NCBI GenBank assembly: GCA_023227945.1 | Contig: JALOCC010000003.1 | Location: 1 to 64,000 of the forward strand | Reading direction: 5' to 3' | DNA length: 64,000 nucleotides | Origin: Candidatus Omnitrophota bacterium | GTDB lineage: Bacteria > Omnitrophota > Gorgyraeia > Duberdicusellales > 4484-171 | Part shown: positions 7,965 through 15,478 of the stretch, piece after piece | Position numbering within the stretch: the stretch's first letter is position 1 | How the letters are laid out: every line of letters begins with the position of its first letter | The notes under the pieces: generated by a model | Told to the model about the DNA's origin: nothing | Databases searched by the model: none | The model's input: only the letters and a program-made list of their open reading frames with translations | Position numbers and translations under genes: made by a program

Positions 7965-8149
7965 TGTCGTGCTGGTAAAGACTTACGGCGTTCAATCTAT
8001 TGGTTTCATAATAAAAATTCCTACCCGCAAGCTGTTTTAAAAACCCCTCTGGATTAAGCCAATTCTACGCCAAAATAAGCAAATTTATCTCTTATTTAAT
8101 GATGGCTATTTAATGCTAATATCGGTAATATTTTACGCTATTTAAATTC

Positions 8150-8265
8150 TCATTTAGCTGTATGCAAAGAGGTCGTCCCCTTGTGGATTATGTCTGCCCT
8201 TCGTGAGGGGATTGTGAAAGATTTTCTGACCTTGCTTGAGCTGTAAACGGAAAGGTCGTTTCGTT
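8150..8265 (+). repeat. family B elements upstream of the CsoR operon
   Basis: A full copy at about 8152-8215: TTTAGCTGTATGCAAAGAGG, then stem CCCCTT (8177) and GAGGGG (8206) enclosing GTGGATTATGTCTGCCC. A second, 5'-only copy follows at about 8238 (GAGCTGTAAACGGAAAGGTC). The stretch 7980-8150 shows nothing else. Confidence 0.55.
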
Positions 8266-8350
8266 TACCTAATTTTTCCTTTCCCCCGGTACATTAGGCA
8301 TCTTTTAAACATGGTAATAATAGGATACGATATCTATTTAAATAAAATAC

Positions 8351-8380
8351 TTGACATACCATACCCCTCTATGGTATACT
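8351..8380 (+). promoter_or_regulatory. promoter with CsoR-type operator
   Basis: TTGACA (8351-8356), 18 bp, TATACT (8375-8380). The spacer and the start of the -10 box are filled by an inverted repeat, ATACCAT (8356-8362) and ATGGTAT (8371-8377), with a C-rich centre ACCCCTCT. A pseudo-palindrome with a C/G-run centre is the known form of CsoR operators. A repressor bound here would block the promoter directly, giving autoregulation. Confidence 0.75.
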
Positions 8381-8412
8381 TCAAATATAACAATAAAAGG
8401 AGGACAAAAATT

Positions 8413-8694
8413 ATGAAAGAATACCCAAGTCACACAGAGAGTATAGTGGCATTAAAAAGGATAGAAGGCCAGGTGCGAGGAATCCAGAAAATGATTCAAG
8501 AGCGTAAGTATTGCGTAGATATCCTAAATCAGATACATGCAGTGATGCGAGCGCTTGCTTCTGTAGAAGACAAAATTCTGGAGAGACACTTTAACGGTTG
8601 TGTAAGCGAAGCCATGCGGGGCAGGTCAGGAGTTGCGCCTGCAAAAAAGCTTGAGGAGATATTGCATCTTATCCGGCAGTTCAGAAAATTGTAA
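8413..8694 (+). CDS. csoR: CsoR-type copper-sensing repressor (CsoR/RcnR/FrmR family)
   Basis: A 93-residue all-helical regulator. The start is ATG 8413, placed by AAAGGAGG at 8397-8404; longer frames run back into promoter sequence. The metal ligands match the copper branch exactly: C34, then 24 residues, H59, then three residues, C63. The family binds DNA as the apo-tetramer and leaves on binding Cu(I). It is the first gene of an operon continuing to 12579. A copper ATPase occurs elsewhere in the window (26860), but without this operator in front of it. Confidence 0.85.
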   Translation: MKEYPSHTESIVALKRIEGQVRGIQKMIQERKYCVDILNQIHAVMRALASVEDKILERHFNGCVSEAMRGRSGVAPAKKLEEILHLIRQFRKL

Positions 8695-8702
8695 GAAGAT
8701 TT

Positions 8703-9716
8703 ATGTCCTATAAATCATTAATAGTCTTAGTTTTAATAGTTTTATTCCCTATATCTTGGGTTTATGCCGGTTCTGATGGGTTTTTCTATAAAGAGGCGAA
8801 TCTTATAACAGGCTATTCTAGCCGAGATGGCTGGGTTGACAAGAATGGGATGATGAACAGTTCTGTAGGTTTTGAATTGTTTCGCAAGTTTTCCGGAGAT
8901 TACGGTGATTTTCTTACCGCTGACTTACAGGTGCGCGCCGCCTACGACAGTACAAAGAATTCCCATGAAGCATGGGGGGCTGAGATTCACAACGCCTGGT
9001 TGGAATATAAGTTTTCTCAATATGTGAAAATAAGAGGAGGTCATTTTGCGCCTTCGTTTGGGCTTGAGCCGGTAGTAGATACTCATAGCACGCTGCTGCA
9101 GACTCTATCTGAGCAGGATATTGGATTTAAGAAAGACTGGGGTATGCAGATGCGTGGATCGTTTCCAAAGTTTGATTATGAAGCCAGCATGCAGATCGGC
9201 TCTGGTATGAGTATACGCCGCCAAGACGATAGTTACCTGGCAACGTTAAGAATAGGAACGTCTCGAGGTGGAAATTTACAGGGCGGGCTTTCATTATTGT
9301 ACGGCCGCACCTTGGATAGCGAAGGCATGCGTACTTTCCCCAAGAATAAACTATTGTCGCCTGATGCGGTAGGTAAGAAAAGAGTAGGCTTGGATGGGCA
9401 GTATCTTTACGGGCCGTTTCTTTTTAAAGGAGAACTCGCTTACGGACGCGATGATAAAAATGATGTCATAGGCTATCTGACGGAAATAAATTACACGCTT
9501 CCTTCGCATCAGAATATAGAACTTGAATTGCAATATAAATCATGGATTAATGATATCCATACGGCTTCCAGTGACGAGCCTGTGCTTACTTTGGGGGCAA
9601 CATGCAGGTTAAGCCAGTCGACAAAGTTAAGCGCGGCATTTACGCATGATTTTGGTATGATGGATATGAAGCCGGAAGATAGATTTGTGCTGCAATTTTA
9701 TTTCTTAGGGGGCTAA
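8703..9716 (+). CDS. porin-like outer-membrane beta-barrel protein
   Basis: 337 residues with a signal peptide (1-22, ending WVYAG). The remainder is amphipathic strands with many aromatic-flanked turns and a C-terminal FVLQFYFLGG. It is eight bases after csoR, with AAGAAGA as ribosome site. It most likely sits in the outer membrane and gives the operon a periplasm-spanning exit or entry route. The substrate is unknown; the CsoR operator suggests a link to copper. Confidence 0.65.
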   Translation: MSYKSLIVLVLIVLFPISWVYAGSDGFFYKEANLITGYSSRDGWVDKNGMMNSSVGFELFRKFSGDYGDFLTADLQVRAAYDSTKNSHEAWGAEIHNAWLEYKFSQYVKIRGGHFAPSFGLEPVVDTHSTLLQTLSEQDIGFKKDWGMQMRGSFPKFDYEASMQIGSGMSIRRQDDSYLATLRIGTSRGGNLQGGLSLLYGRTLDSEGMRTFPKNKLLSPDAVGKKRVGLDGQYLYGPFLFKGELAYGRDDKNDVIGYLTEINYTLPSHQNIELELQYKSWINDIHTASSDEPVLTLGATCRLSQSTKLSAAFTHDFGMMDMKPEDRFVLQFYFLGG

Positions 9717-9717
9717 G

Positions 9718-10311
9718 ATGAAAAAAACATTTAAAATTCTACCGATTTTTGTCATATTGATTTTATTCGCTGGTTCTATCTGGGCTGCGGTAGGTTGCAG
9801 TCTTAATGACCCTGACCGCGATGTTAAGAGGATTTTTTCGGAGTCTACGGGTTATAAAACTACATTTGTTACTATTAAGGAGGCAGGCGGAGAGGCATTA
9901 AAGAAGCAAGTAGAGGAGAAACTTCAGGATAAACTTGAGCCAGTGTATGAGGGCCTTGATGTTCCTTATGCTTTTTATACTGTGCTAAAGGGTAAAAACA
10001 AGATAGGTTATATTCATGGTGTAAACCAGAAAGGCGAGTTCGGCGGGATGCAGCTTATTGTAGCCACTGATTTAAATGGCCGGATAGTTAATTTTTATTA
10101 CCAAAAGATGTCTTCTCCGGAAGCCGGTAGATTTATGAATACTAAATTTACTTCTCAATTTAGCGGCTTAACCCTGGATGATTTTATTAAAGGAAATATT
10201 TCCGTAAATGACCCCAGCGCAAATAGCCGGGATGATTTCCGGGCGACCTTGCGGGGATTAAAAAAAAATATGATTATTTTTGATCTGTTGTTTTTGCAGA
10301 AGCAGAAATAA
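9718..10311 (+). CDS. exported FMN-binding-domain-like protein
   Basis: 197 residues starting one base after the previous stop. An N-terminal hydrophobic segment (residues 6-24) is followed by CSLNDPDRD. The core, PYAFYTVLKGKNKIGY with GFGGMQLIVATD-like spacing and a LNGRIVNFYY strand, resembles FMN_bind domains of RnfG/NosR type. The Ser/Thr motif that carries covalent flavin is not evident, so flavin binding is uncertain. A redox or assembly role in the exporter operon is a guess. Confidence 0.5.
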   Translation: MKKTFKILPIFVILILFAGSIWAAVGCSLNDPDRDVKRIFSESTGYKTTFVTIKEAGGEALKKQVEEKLQDKLEPVYEGLDVPYAFYTVLKGKNKIGYIHGVNQKGEFGGMQLIVATDLNGRIVNFYYQKMSSPEAGRFMNTKFTSQFSGLTLDDFIKGNISVNDPSANSRDDFRATLRGLKKNMIIFDLLFLQKQK

Positions 10312-10322
10312 AGGAGGACAAG

Positions 10323-10697
10323 ATGAAGAAAATATTATTGGTCTTTGCATTGGTTTTTGGTATATCCATATGTTTTTTTCTCTACGGCTGCGCCAAGAAG
10401 CCGGAAATTTATGGCAGCAGGCTTGGCCAGATGAAAGCTACTCCTGTGGCAGAAATTTTAAAGCAGCCAAATCAATATATCGGCAAGTCCGTAAGGGTAG
10501 AAGGAAAAATTATTCAGGAGTGCCCCGCCGGAGGCTGGTTTATACTTAAGGATAATACAGGAGTCATTTTCGTTAACCTGCATCCTACGGACATAGCCAT
10601 ACCGCAGGCGGTAAACCGTAATGTAGCGGCGCAGGGTAAAGTAAAAGAAGAGGATAACCAGATTTCCGTTATCGGGGGAGGGGTTGAGCTTAAATGA
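10323..10697 (+). CDS. lipoprotein with OB-fold-like domain
   Basis: 124 residues behind AAAGGAGG. The signal peptide ends in FLYGC, a lipobox, with the lipidated Cys at residue 23. The mature domain (GKSVRVEGKIIQECPAGG, WFILKDNTGVIFVNL, VAAQGKVKE) looks like a small OB-fold. The stop overlaps the permease start as ATGA. By position it may be a periplasmic accessory of the ABC system. Confidence 0.6.
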   Translation: MKKILLVFALVFGISICFFLYGCAKKPEIYGSRLGQMKATPVAEILKQPNQYIGKSVRVEGKIIQECPAGGWFILKDNTGVIFVNLHPTDIAIPQAVNRNVAAQGKVKEEDNQISVIGGGVELK

Positions 10698-11881
10698 AAT
10701 TCATTTTCTTAGCCTATAAAAATCTGAAGCGTAAGAAAATCCGCACAGCCTTGACTGTGGGGGGCGTAGCGGTGGCAGTCGCAGTATTAGTCAGCCTTTT
10801 TGGTTTTGACGCGGGGTATCAAAATGGATTAAATAAGGATATTGATAAATTGGGTTACCATCTTTTAGTTACGGCTAAAGGCTGTCCTTATGAAGCGGCA
10901 ACCTTGATGCTTAAGGGTGGCGGAGGCTTACGTTATATGGATGACGCAGTTTATAAGCGCATAGCAGAAGATAAACGCATAGATAAAATTTCGCCTCAGC
11001 TGGTTTCCAGCGTTTATAACCAGGAGGGTGGTCCGGATAATCGCGGGGCGTTTACTCTTTATATGGGCATAGAGAAATCTTACATTGAGCTAAAGCCCTG
11101 GTCGAAGTTTAAAGCCGGCGGATGGTTTTCTGGGCCGGATGCGGATGAGGCGATTATGGGTTACGAGGCTGCGGAATTGGAACAGAGATTGGTAGGTGAT
11201 AAGATTTTTGTTTCCGGTATCAATAAGGTGCTTACCGTAAAAGGGGTATTTGAGCGTACTGGCACACAGGATGACGGGGTTATTTTTGTTCCGCTTGCTA
11301 CCGCGCAGAGAATATTTAATTTACCCGGTAAGCTTACCGGTATCGGTATAAAACTTAAAGATATTCAGCAAATAGGTGATGTTGAGGAGTCACTTTATAA
11401 CGAACCCGGCATTCAGGTGGTTAGCCTTGCCCAGGTGCGTGGTACCATACTTAATCTCGTGGCTTCTGCCCGGGCAATGGCCAATTCTATAGCCTTAATT
11501 GCTATTTTTATTGCGGTTATCGGTGTAACCAACACGATACTGATGTCGGTTTTTGAACGTACGCGCGAAATAGGCGTAATGAAGGCATTGGGAGCTTCGG
11601 CCGTGGATATCTTTAAGGTAATCTGGGCGGAAACAGTGCTTATCTGTGTATTCGGCGGATTATTTGGAGTGATACTTGCTTCTCTGGGAAGCGCTATCGT
11701 AGAGAAGATCATTCGTCACACCCTGCCTTATGCGCCGTCAGGGAAGCTCGTGTTGATTAAACCAGAATTTCTTTTGATTGCCTTTTTTGCCACTGTGGTT
11801 ATGGGTTTGATAGCCGGGGCATATCCGGCATTGCGGGCGTCGCTGATGAAGCCGGTAGACGCGATTCGCTCGGGAGAATAG
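10694..11881 (+). CDS. MacB/FtsX-family ABC transporter permease
   Basis: 395 residues. One N-terminal helix (about 17-37) is followed by a large extracytoplasmic domain (about 40-255) and three C-terminal helices, including the FERTREIGVMKALGA coupling segment typical of MacB/LolC permeases. These mechanotransmission exporters act on periplasmic substrates rather than moving them through the inner membrane. It overlaps the lipoprotein gene by four bases and is two bases from its ATPase. Confidence 0.85.
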   Translation: MKFIFLAYKNLKRKKIRTALTVGGVAVAVAVLVSLFGFDAGYQNGLNKDIDKLGYHLLVTAKGCPYEAATLMLKGGGGLRYMDDAVYKRIAEDKRIDKISPQLVSSVYNQEGGPDNRGAFTLYMGIEKSYIELKPWSKFKAGGWFSGPDADEAIMGYEAAELEQRLVGDKIFVSGINKVLTVKGVFERTGTQDDGVIFVPLATAQRIFNLPGKLTGIGIKLKDIQQIGDVEESLYNEPGIQVVSLAQVRGTILNLVASARAMANSIALIAIFIAVIGVTNTILMSVFERTREIGVMKALGASAVDIFKVIWAETVLICVFGGLFGVILASLGSAIVEKIIRHTLPYAPSGKLVLIKPEFLLIAFFATVVMGLIAGAYPALRASLMKPVDAIRSGE

Positions 11882-11883
11882 CC

Positions 11884-12579
11884 ATGAAAAACTGCATGAT
11901 TAAAACCAATAAATTGACTAAAGTTTATAAGCTCTTGGCCGAAGAGATTTATGCGGTACACGATGTTGACCTGGAGGTAGCGGAAGGAGATTTTGTAGCC
12001 ATTATGGGACCATCAGGCTCAGGTAAAACTACATTGCTTGACAGTCTTGGATGTTTAACTACAATTACAAGCGGAAGTTTAAATATACTCGGTAAAGATG
12101 TTTCAAAGGCAAAAGAGAACACGCTTGTTTCAATGCGCCGTCAGTCTTTAGGTTTTGTGTTTCAGGATTTTCTGCTTATCCCTACGCTTACAGCTATTGA
12201 GAATGTGCAGTTGCCTTTGCTTTTTGCGCGACTGCCGCGAGAGGCCAGGCAAGCTAAGGAATTATTGGAAAGTGTAGGCCTTGGGAAGCGTATGAATCAT
12301 TTGCCAAAAGAACTCTCCGGAGGAGAAAAACAGAGGGTGGCTATTGCCCGTGCCCTGATTACTTCGCCAAAGATCCTTTTTGCCGATGAACCAACGGGAA
12401 ACCTGGACACAAAAAACAGTAATGATATTTTCAGCCTGTTAGCGGACTTAAACAAGAAGGAAAATCTAACCATTATATTGACCACGCATAATCCTAAGCT
12501 TGGCTCGCAAGCAGCCAGGGTCATTTATCTTAAGGACGGTAGGATTGTTTCACGCGAAGATTCGTCTTTGTGCGTTTAG
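11884..12579 (+). CDS. MacB/LolD-type ABC transporter ATPase
   Basis: 231 residues with Walker [10 protein letters not shown] (42-50), signature LSGGEKQR, Walker B ILFADEP and the family's EPTGNLDT loop. It pairs with the permease directly upstream. It is the last gene of the CsoR-headed operon; after the stop a short inverted repeat TAGGTA/TACCTA lacks a T-run. Confidence 0.9.
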   Translation: MKNCMIKTNKLTKVYKLLAEEIYAVHDVDLEVAEGDFVAIMGPSGSGKTTLLDSLGCLTTITSGSLNILGKDVSKAKENTLVSMRRQSLGFVFQDFLLIPTLTAIENVQLPLLFARLPREARQAKELLESVGLGKRMNHLPKELSGGEKQRVAIARALITSPKILFADEPTGNLDTKNSNDIFSLLADLNKKENLTIILTTHNPKLGSQAARVIYLKDGRIVSREDSSLCV

Positions 12580-12639
12580 GTAAGTGGGTGCAGATGTCTA
12601 CCTAAGAGAGACTGTCATTTTATATCTATCTACGCCTCA

Positions 12640-12800
12640 AATAATTACTAAATTTTCAGCCAAAAACAACCGAACAAACGGACATTTTCACGAGAGAATA
12701 ATCTCTCTGAATTACGGATTTCTTGATAATCGCCGTATTTAGCACTATAATGCATACCTATAAAAAGCGAGAGGTTTCCCCTTGTGGATTTTTCTGCTCT
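12640..12800 (+). repeat. inter-operon repeat, A/B hybrid copy
   Basis: The upstream module TTTTCAGCCAAAAACAACCG and GGACATTTTCACG precede arm CGAGAGAATAATCTCTCT (12691-12708), the promoter core and downstream arm GCGAGAGGTTTCCCCTTGTGG. The copy then continues as family B (ATTTTTCTGCTCTTC). It shows that the A and B families share one backbone. Confidence 0.6.
12723..12751 (+). promoter_or_regulatory. sigma70-type promoter in hybrid repeat
   Basis: TTGATA (12723-12728), 17 bp, TATAAT (12746-12751). It is the third repeat copy with exactly 17-bp spacing. A second, gene-specific promoter follows at 12829. Confidence 0.6.
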
Positions 12801-12828
12801 TCTTTGCTGGATTACCCATATAAAGTTC

Positions 12829-12874
12829 TTGACAAAAAAACATGCTCTGCTATATTATTGGCATATGCCAATAA
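12829..12874 (+). promoter_or_regulatory. promoter and 20-bp palindromic operator of the DUF134 operon
   Basis: TTGACA (12829-12834), 16 bp, TATATT (12851-12856). A perfect 20-bp palindrome, TTATTGGCATATGCCAATAA (12855-12874), overlaps the end of the -10 box and the expected start point. The site is well placed for repression. The DUF134 protein encoded 15 bp downstream is the obvious candidate to bind it. Confidence 0.7.
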
Positions 12875-12889
12875 CTAAAAGAGGTTTGT

Positions 12890-13186
12890 ATGTCTAGGCC
12901 TTGCCGGTGTAGAAGAATAAAATGCAATCCCGACACAAATTATTTTAAGCCTCGCGGTATCCCTTTGGATATGCTTGAAGAGGTGAATCTTACCCTGGAT
13001 GAATTAGAGGCAGTCAGGCTTGCGGATTTTGATGGCCTTTATCAGGAAGACGCAGCTAAAAAAATGGATGTTTCCCGGCAGACCTTCGGTAATATTATAA
13101 ATTCTGCTCACAAAAAGATAGCGGATGTTCTTTTAAACGCCAAAGCATTAAAGATAGAAGGCGGAACTGTTAAAAAGGTGAGGTAA
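12890..13186 (+). CDS. DUF134 family DNA-binding protein
   Basis: 98 residues with AAGAGGT before ATG. The N-terminal CRCRRIKCNP, followed by FKPRGIPL and LTLDELEAVRLADFDGLYQ, is characteristic of DUF134. The helix-turn-helix AAKKMDVSRQTFGNII then makes it a sigma-4-like DNA-binding protein. The Cys cluster may bind metal. DUF134 genes commonly sit with NifX/NifB-like and iron-sulfur genes, as here. Confidence 0.85.
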   Translation: MSRPCRCRRIKCNPDTNYFKPRGIPLDMLEEVNLTLDELEAVRLADFDGLYQEDAAKKMDVSRQTFGNIINSAHKKIADVLLNAKALKIEGGTVKKVR

Positions 13187-13783
13187 ATGAGTAATTTAAT
13201 AAAACAGGATCAAGATAGGCTTAAACTATTCAAAAAGTATGGTTACGATATTCCTAAAGCTAGGAAATTCATTCTTACGAAAGCCAAAATTTCAGAAGGG
13301 AAAATTCTTGAAGTTGGTACAGGCCGTGGATACATGACGGCTGTTTTGGCTAAGAGCGGTTTGAAGATAGTTTCAATTGACCTGGACAGTAAGGCTCAAA
13401 ATGCAGCCAAGCTAAAGCTTAAAAGCCTTAAACTTGATAAATATGTATCTCTTAAGAACATGAATGCCGAAAGGTTAAAATATAAAGATAACTCATATGA
13501 TTGCGTTATTTCAGTAAATTTTATTCATCATGCAAATAATCCGGCTAAATGCTTAAAGGAAATGGCAAGGGTAATGAAAGATAAACTTATTATTGCTGAT
13601 TTGAATAAGCGAGGCGAGAGGATTATGGAAAAAGTGCATGCTTTGGATGGGCATAAACATGTGGTGTCTAAAATGTCATTGCCGGACGTAAAAGAATATT
13701 TAGAGAAAGCAGGATTGGTTGTTGAGGTTTATAAGGATGTTTGTCAAACTATTATTATAGCTAAAAGAGGAGGATTAAAATGA
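13187..13783 (+). CDS. class I SAM-dependent methyltransferase
   Basis: 198 residues immediately after the DUF134 stop. Motif I ILEVGTGRGYMT, an acidic end of strand 2 (SIDLD) and YDCVISVNFIHH identify a Rossmann-fold methyltransferase. The substrate is unknown. The stop overlaps the next start as ATGA, so it is part of the same operon. Confidence 0.8.
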   Translation: MSNLIKQDQDRLKLFKKYGYDIPKARKFILTKAKISEGKILEVGTGRGYMTAVLAKSGLKIVSIDLDSKAQNAAKLKLKSLKLDKYVSLKNMNAERLKYKDNSYDCVISVNFIHHANNPAKCLKEMARVMKDKLIIADLNKRGERIMEKVHALDGHKHVVSKMSLPDVKEYLEKAGLVVEVYKDVCQTIIIAKRGGLK

Positions 13784-14145
13784 AAATTTGTATTCCAACA
13801 GAAACAAATGAAGGCAAGAACGCGGTAGTTTTTGAACATTTCGGCAGCGCGCCGTATTTTACCATCGTTGATACAGAGAAAGATTCTGTCGATATAATTG
13901 ATAATGCAAATCAACATCATGCGCATGGTATGTGTCAGCCAATGAATGCGTTAACGGGAAAGTCGATTGACGCTGTAGTTACTGCTGGGATGGGTGGCCG
14001 GGCAGTTCAAAAGCTTAATGAAGGCGGGATTAAGGTTTATCGAGCTATCCAGGGAACGGTTACGGATATTGTCAGTCAGTTCACCAAAGGCGGACTTGAG
14101 GAGATAACCATAGATAATGCTTGTTCTCAGCACGGCTGCCATTAG
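13780..14145 (+). CDS. NifX/NifB-type (dinitrogenase Fe-Mo cofactor biosynthesis) domain protein
   Basis: 121 residues beginning MKICIPTE, with FEHFGSAPYFTIVD and AVVTAGMGGRAVQKL, the signature of the small NifX-like fold. The family binds iron-sulfur or Fe-Mo cluster precursors. In organisms without nitrogenase it is of unknown role. The His/Cys-rich stretches (HHAHGMC, C-terminal CSQHGCH) could bind metal. No nif structural genes are present in the window. Confidence 0.82.
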   Translation: MKICIPTETNEGKNAVVFEHFGSAPYFTIVDTEKDSVDIIDNANQHHAHGMCQPMNALTGKSIDAVVTAGMGGRAVQKLNEGGIKVYRAIQGTVTDIVSQFTKGGLEEITIDNACSQHGCH

Positions 14146-14168
14146 GAATATTTCCAATCAAATTCTTA

Positions 14169-14225
14169 TTTACCTGTAAACGGAGGGGTAGCCTCCTTAT
14201 GAATTTGTCTGCCTTTCAATAAGGA
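14169..14225 (+). repeat. family B element with compensatory stem
   Basis: ACCTGTAAACGGAGGGGTAG is followed by stem CCTTAT and ATAAGG around a GAATTTGTCTGCCTTTCA loop. The loop core keeps TTNTGTCTG while both stem arms differ from other copies and still pair. Confidence 0.55.
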
Positions 14226-14333
14226 TACACTTATCAAATTTATCAATCTATGTGCGGAGATGATTTCTTTCTATGGAATATTGCTGTGTAGTAAAGATAT
14301 CTTTCTGGGATTCATGCGTAATTTCTAAAAGCG

Positions 14334-14362
14334 TTGATAAAGTGTAGCATTGAGTTTATAAT
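14334..14362 (+). promoter_or_regulatory. sigma70-type promoter of the GH130 operon
   Basis: TTGATA (14334-14339), 17 bp, TATAAT (14357-14362), 75 bp before the GH130 start. The rest of this 290-bp spacer holds the family B element and nothing else recognised. Confidence 0.65.
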
Positions 14363-14436
14363 AAAAATATTAGGGAAAGAGATTGTCACCTGAATTTTAA
14401 GCGGCAGCATTTTATGTAACAAACAAAAGGGGTCAA

Positions 14437-15459
14437 ATGATTGAAGTCAAAAGCGAAGGTGTAATCCTTGAGAGCTCACGCAATGCGTTCGATAATCAAG
14501 CAGTACTAAATCCTGCCTGCGTCGAGGTAGACGGAATAACTCATATGTTTTACAGGGCCGTAAGGCAGGGCGACATGGTTTCTTCAATAGGTTACTGTCA
14601 GTTAGTTGACAACAAGGTAGTTAAAAGATTTGAACAGCCCGTCATTTTTCCGGAATATGATTACGAGGAAAAAGGCGTCGAAGACCCCCGGATTGTTTTT
14701 TTAAACGGGATATACTATCTTTTTTATACTGCTTATGACGGCAAAAATGCCATTTTTGCTTACGCTACAAGTGCTGACCTTATCAATTTCGTAAAGCACG
14801 GGGTAATATCTCCACGCATTACTTATGCCGAAGCGGGCAAATTATTTGGTTGCTCAAGAATAAGGGTAAGGGAGAAATATTTTTTCTTTGAATCATACAT
14901 AAAAGACAGGCAAGGCGCTGATATATTGTTATGGGAGAAGGATGCCTTTATCTTTCCTAAGAAATTTAACAATAAATTCGCGTTAGTCCACCGTATACTT
15001 CCGGGAATTCAAGTGATTTATTTCGATGATTTTAAAGATCTTACCGATGATTATTGGAGGGAGTATCTTAAGAATTTGGGTAGCTACATTTTGTTCGAAT
15101 CCAAATACAGGTTTGAAAGCAGAAATATCGGTGGCGGATGTCCACCCATTAAAACTAAGGATGGATGGCTTTTGATTTATCATGGCATAGAGGATTCGCC
15201 TCAAGGCAGAGTCTATCATGCGGCAGCCGCATTGCTAGACATTGACAATCCGGCTAAAGTTATAGGACGTATGAAGCGGCCTTTGTTTTCTCCGACTGAG
15301 AAATGGGAAAAGAGCGGAGACGTCGATAACGTTGTTTTTCCTACAGGAACAGTGCTGAGAGGCGACAGATTATATATCTATTACGGCGCAGCCGATAAGC
15401 TCATAGCGGCTAAGTCTGTTGATATCAATGAGCTTTTGGCAGAGCTCAAAAAACAGTAA
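14437..15459 (+). CDS. GH130-family mannoside phosphorylase
   Basis: 340 residues folding as a five-bladed propeller in this family. Hallmarks are VEDPRIV (81-87), the repeated YLFYTAYDG blade motif, GGGCPPIKTKDGWLLIYHG and the terminal FPTGTVLRGDRLYIYYGAAD. GH130 enzymes split beta-mannosides with phosphate to give mannose 1-phosphate; the linkage preferred here cannot be read. It is followed by a GT4 glycosyltransferase and a mannose-type cupin, which supports mannose chemistry. It lacks a signal peptide, so it is cytoplasmic. Confidence 0.82.
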   Translation: MIEVKSEGVILESSRNAFDNQAVLNPACVEVDGITHMFYRAVRQGDMVSSIGYCQLVDNKVVKRFEQPVIFPEYDYEEKGVEDPRIVFLNGIYYLFYTAYDGKNAIFAYATSADLINFVKHGVISPRITYAEAGKLFGCSRIRVREKYFFFESYIKDRQGADILLWEKDAFIFPKKFNNKFALVHRILPGIQVIYFDDFKDLTDDYWREYLKNLGSYILFESKYRFESRNIGGGCPPIKTKDGWLLIYHGIEDSPQGRVYHAAAALLDIDNPAKVIGRMKRPLFSPTEKWEKSGDVDNVVFPTGTVLRGDRLYIYYGAADKLIAAKSVDINELLAELKKQ

Positions 15460-15478
15460 TCGGAATTTTTTATTAAAA

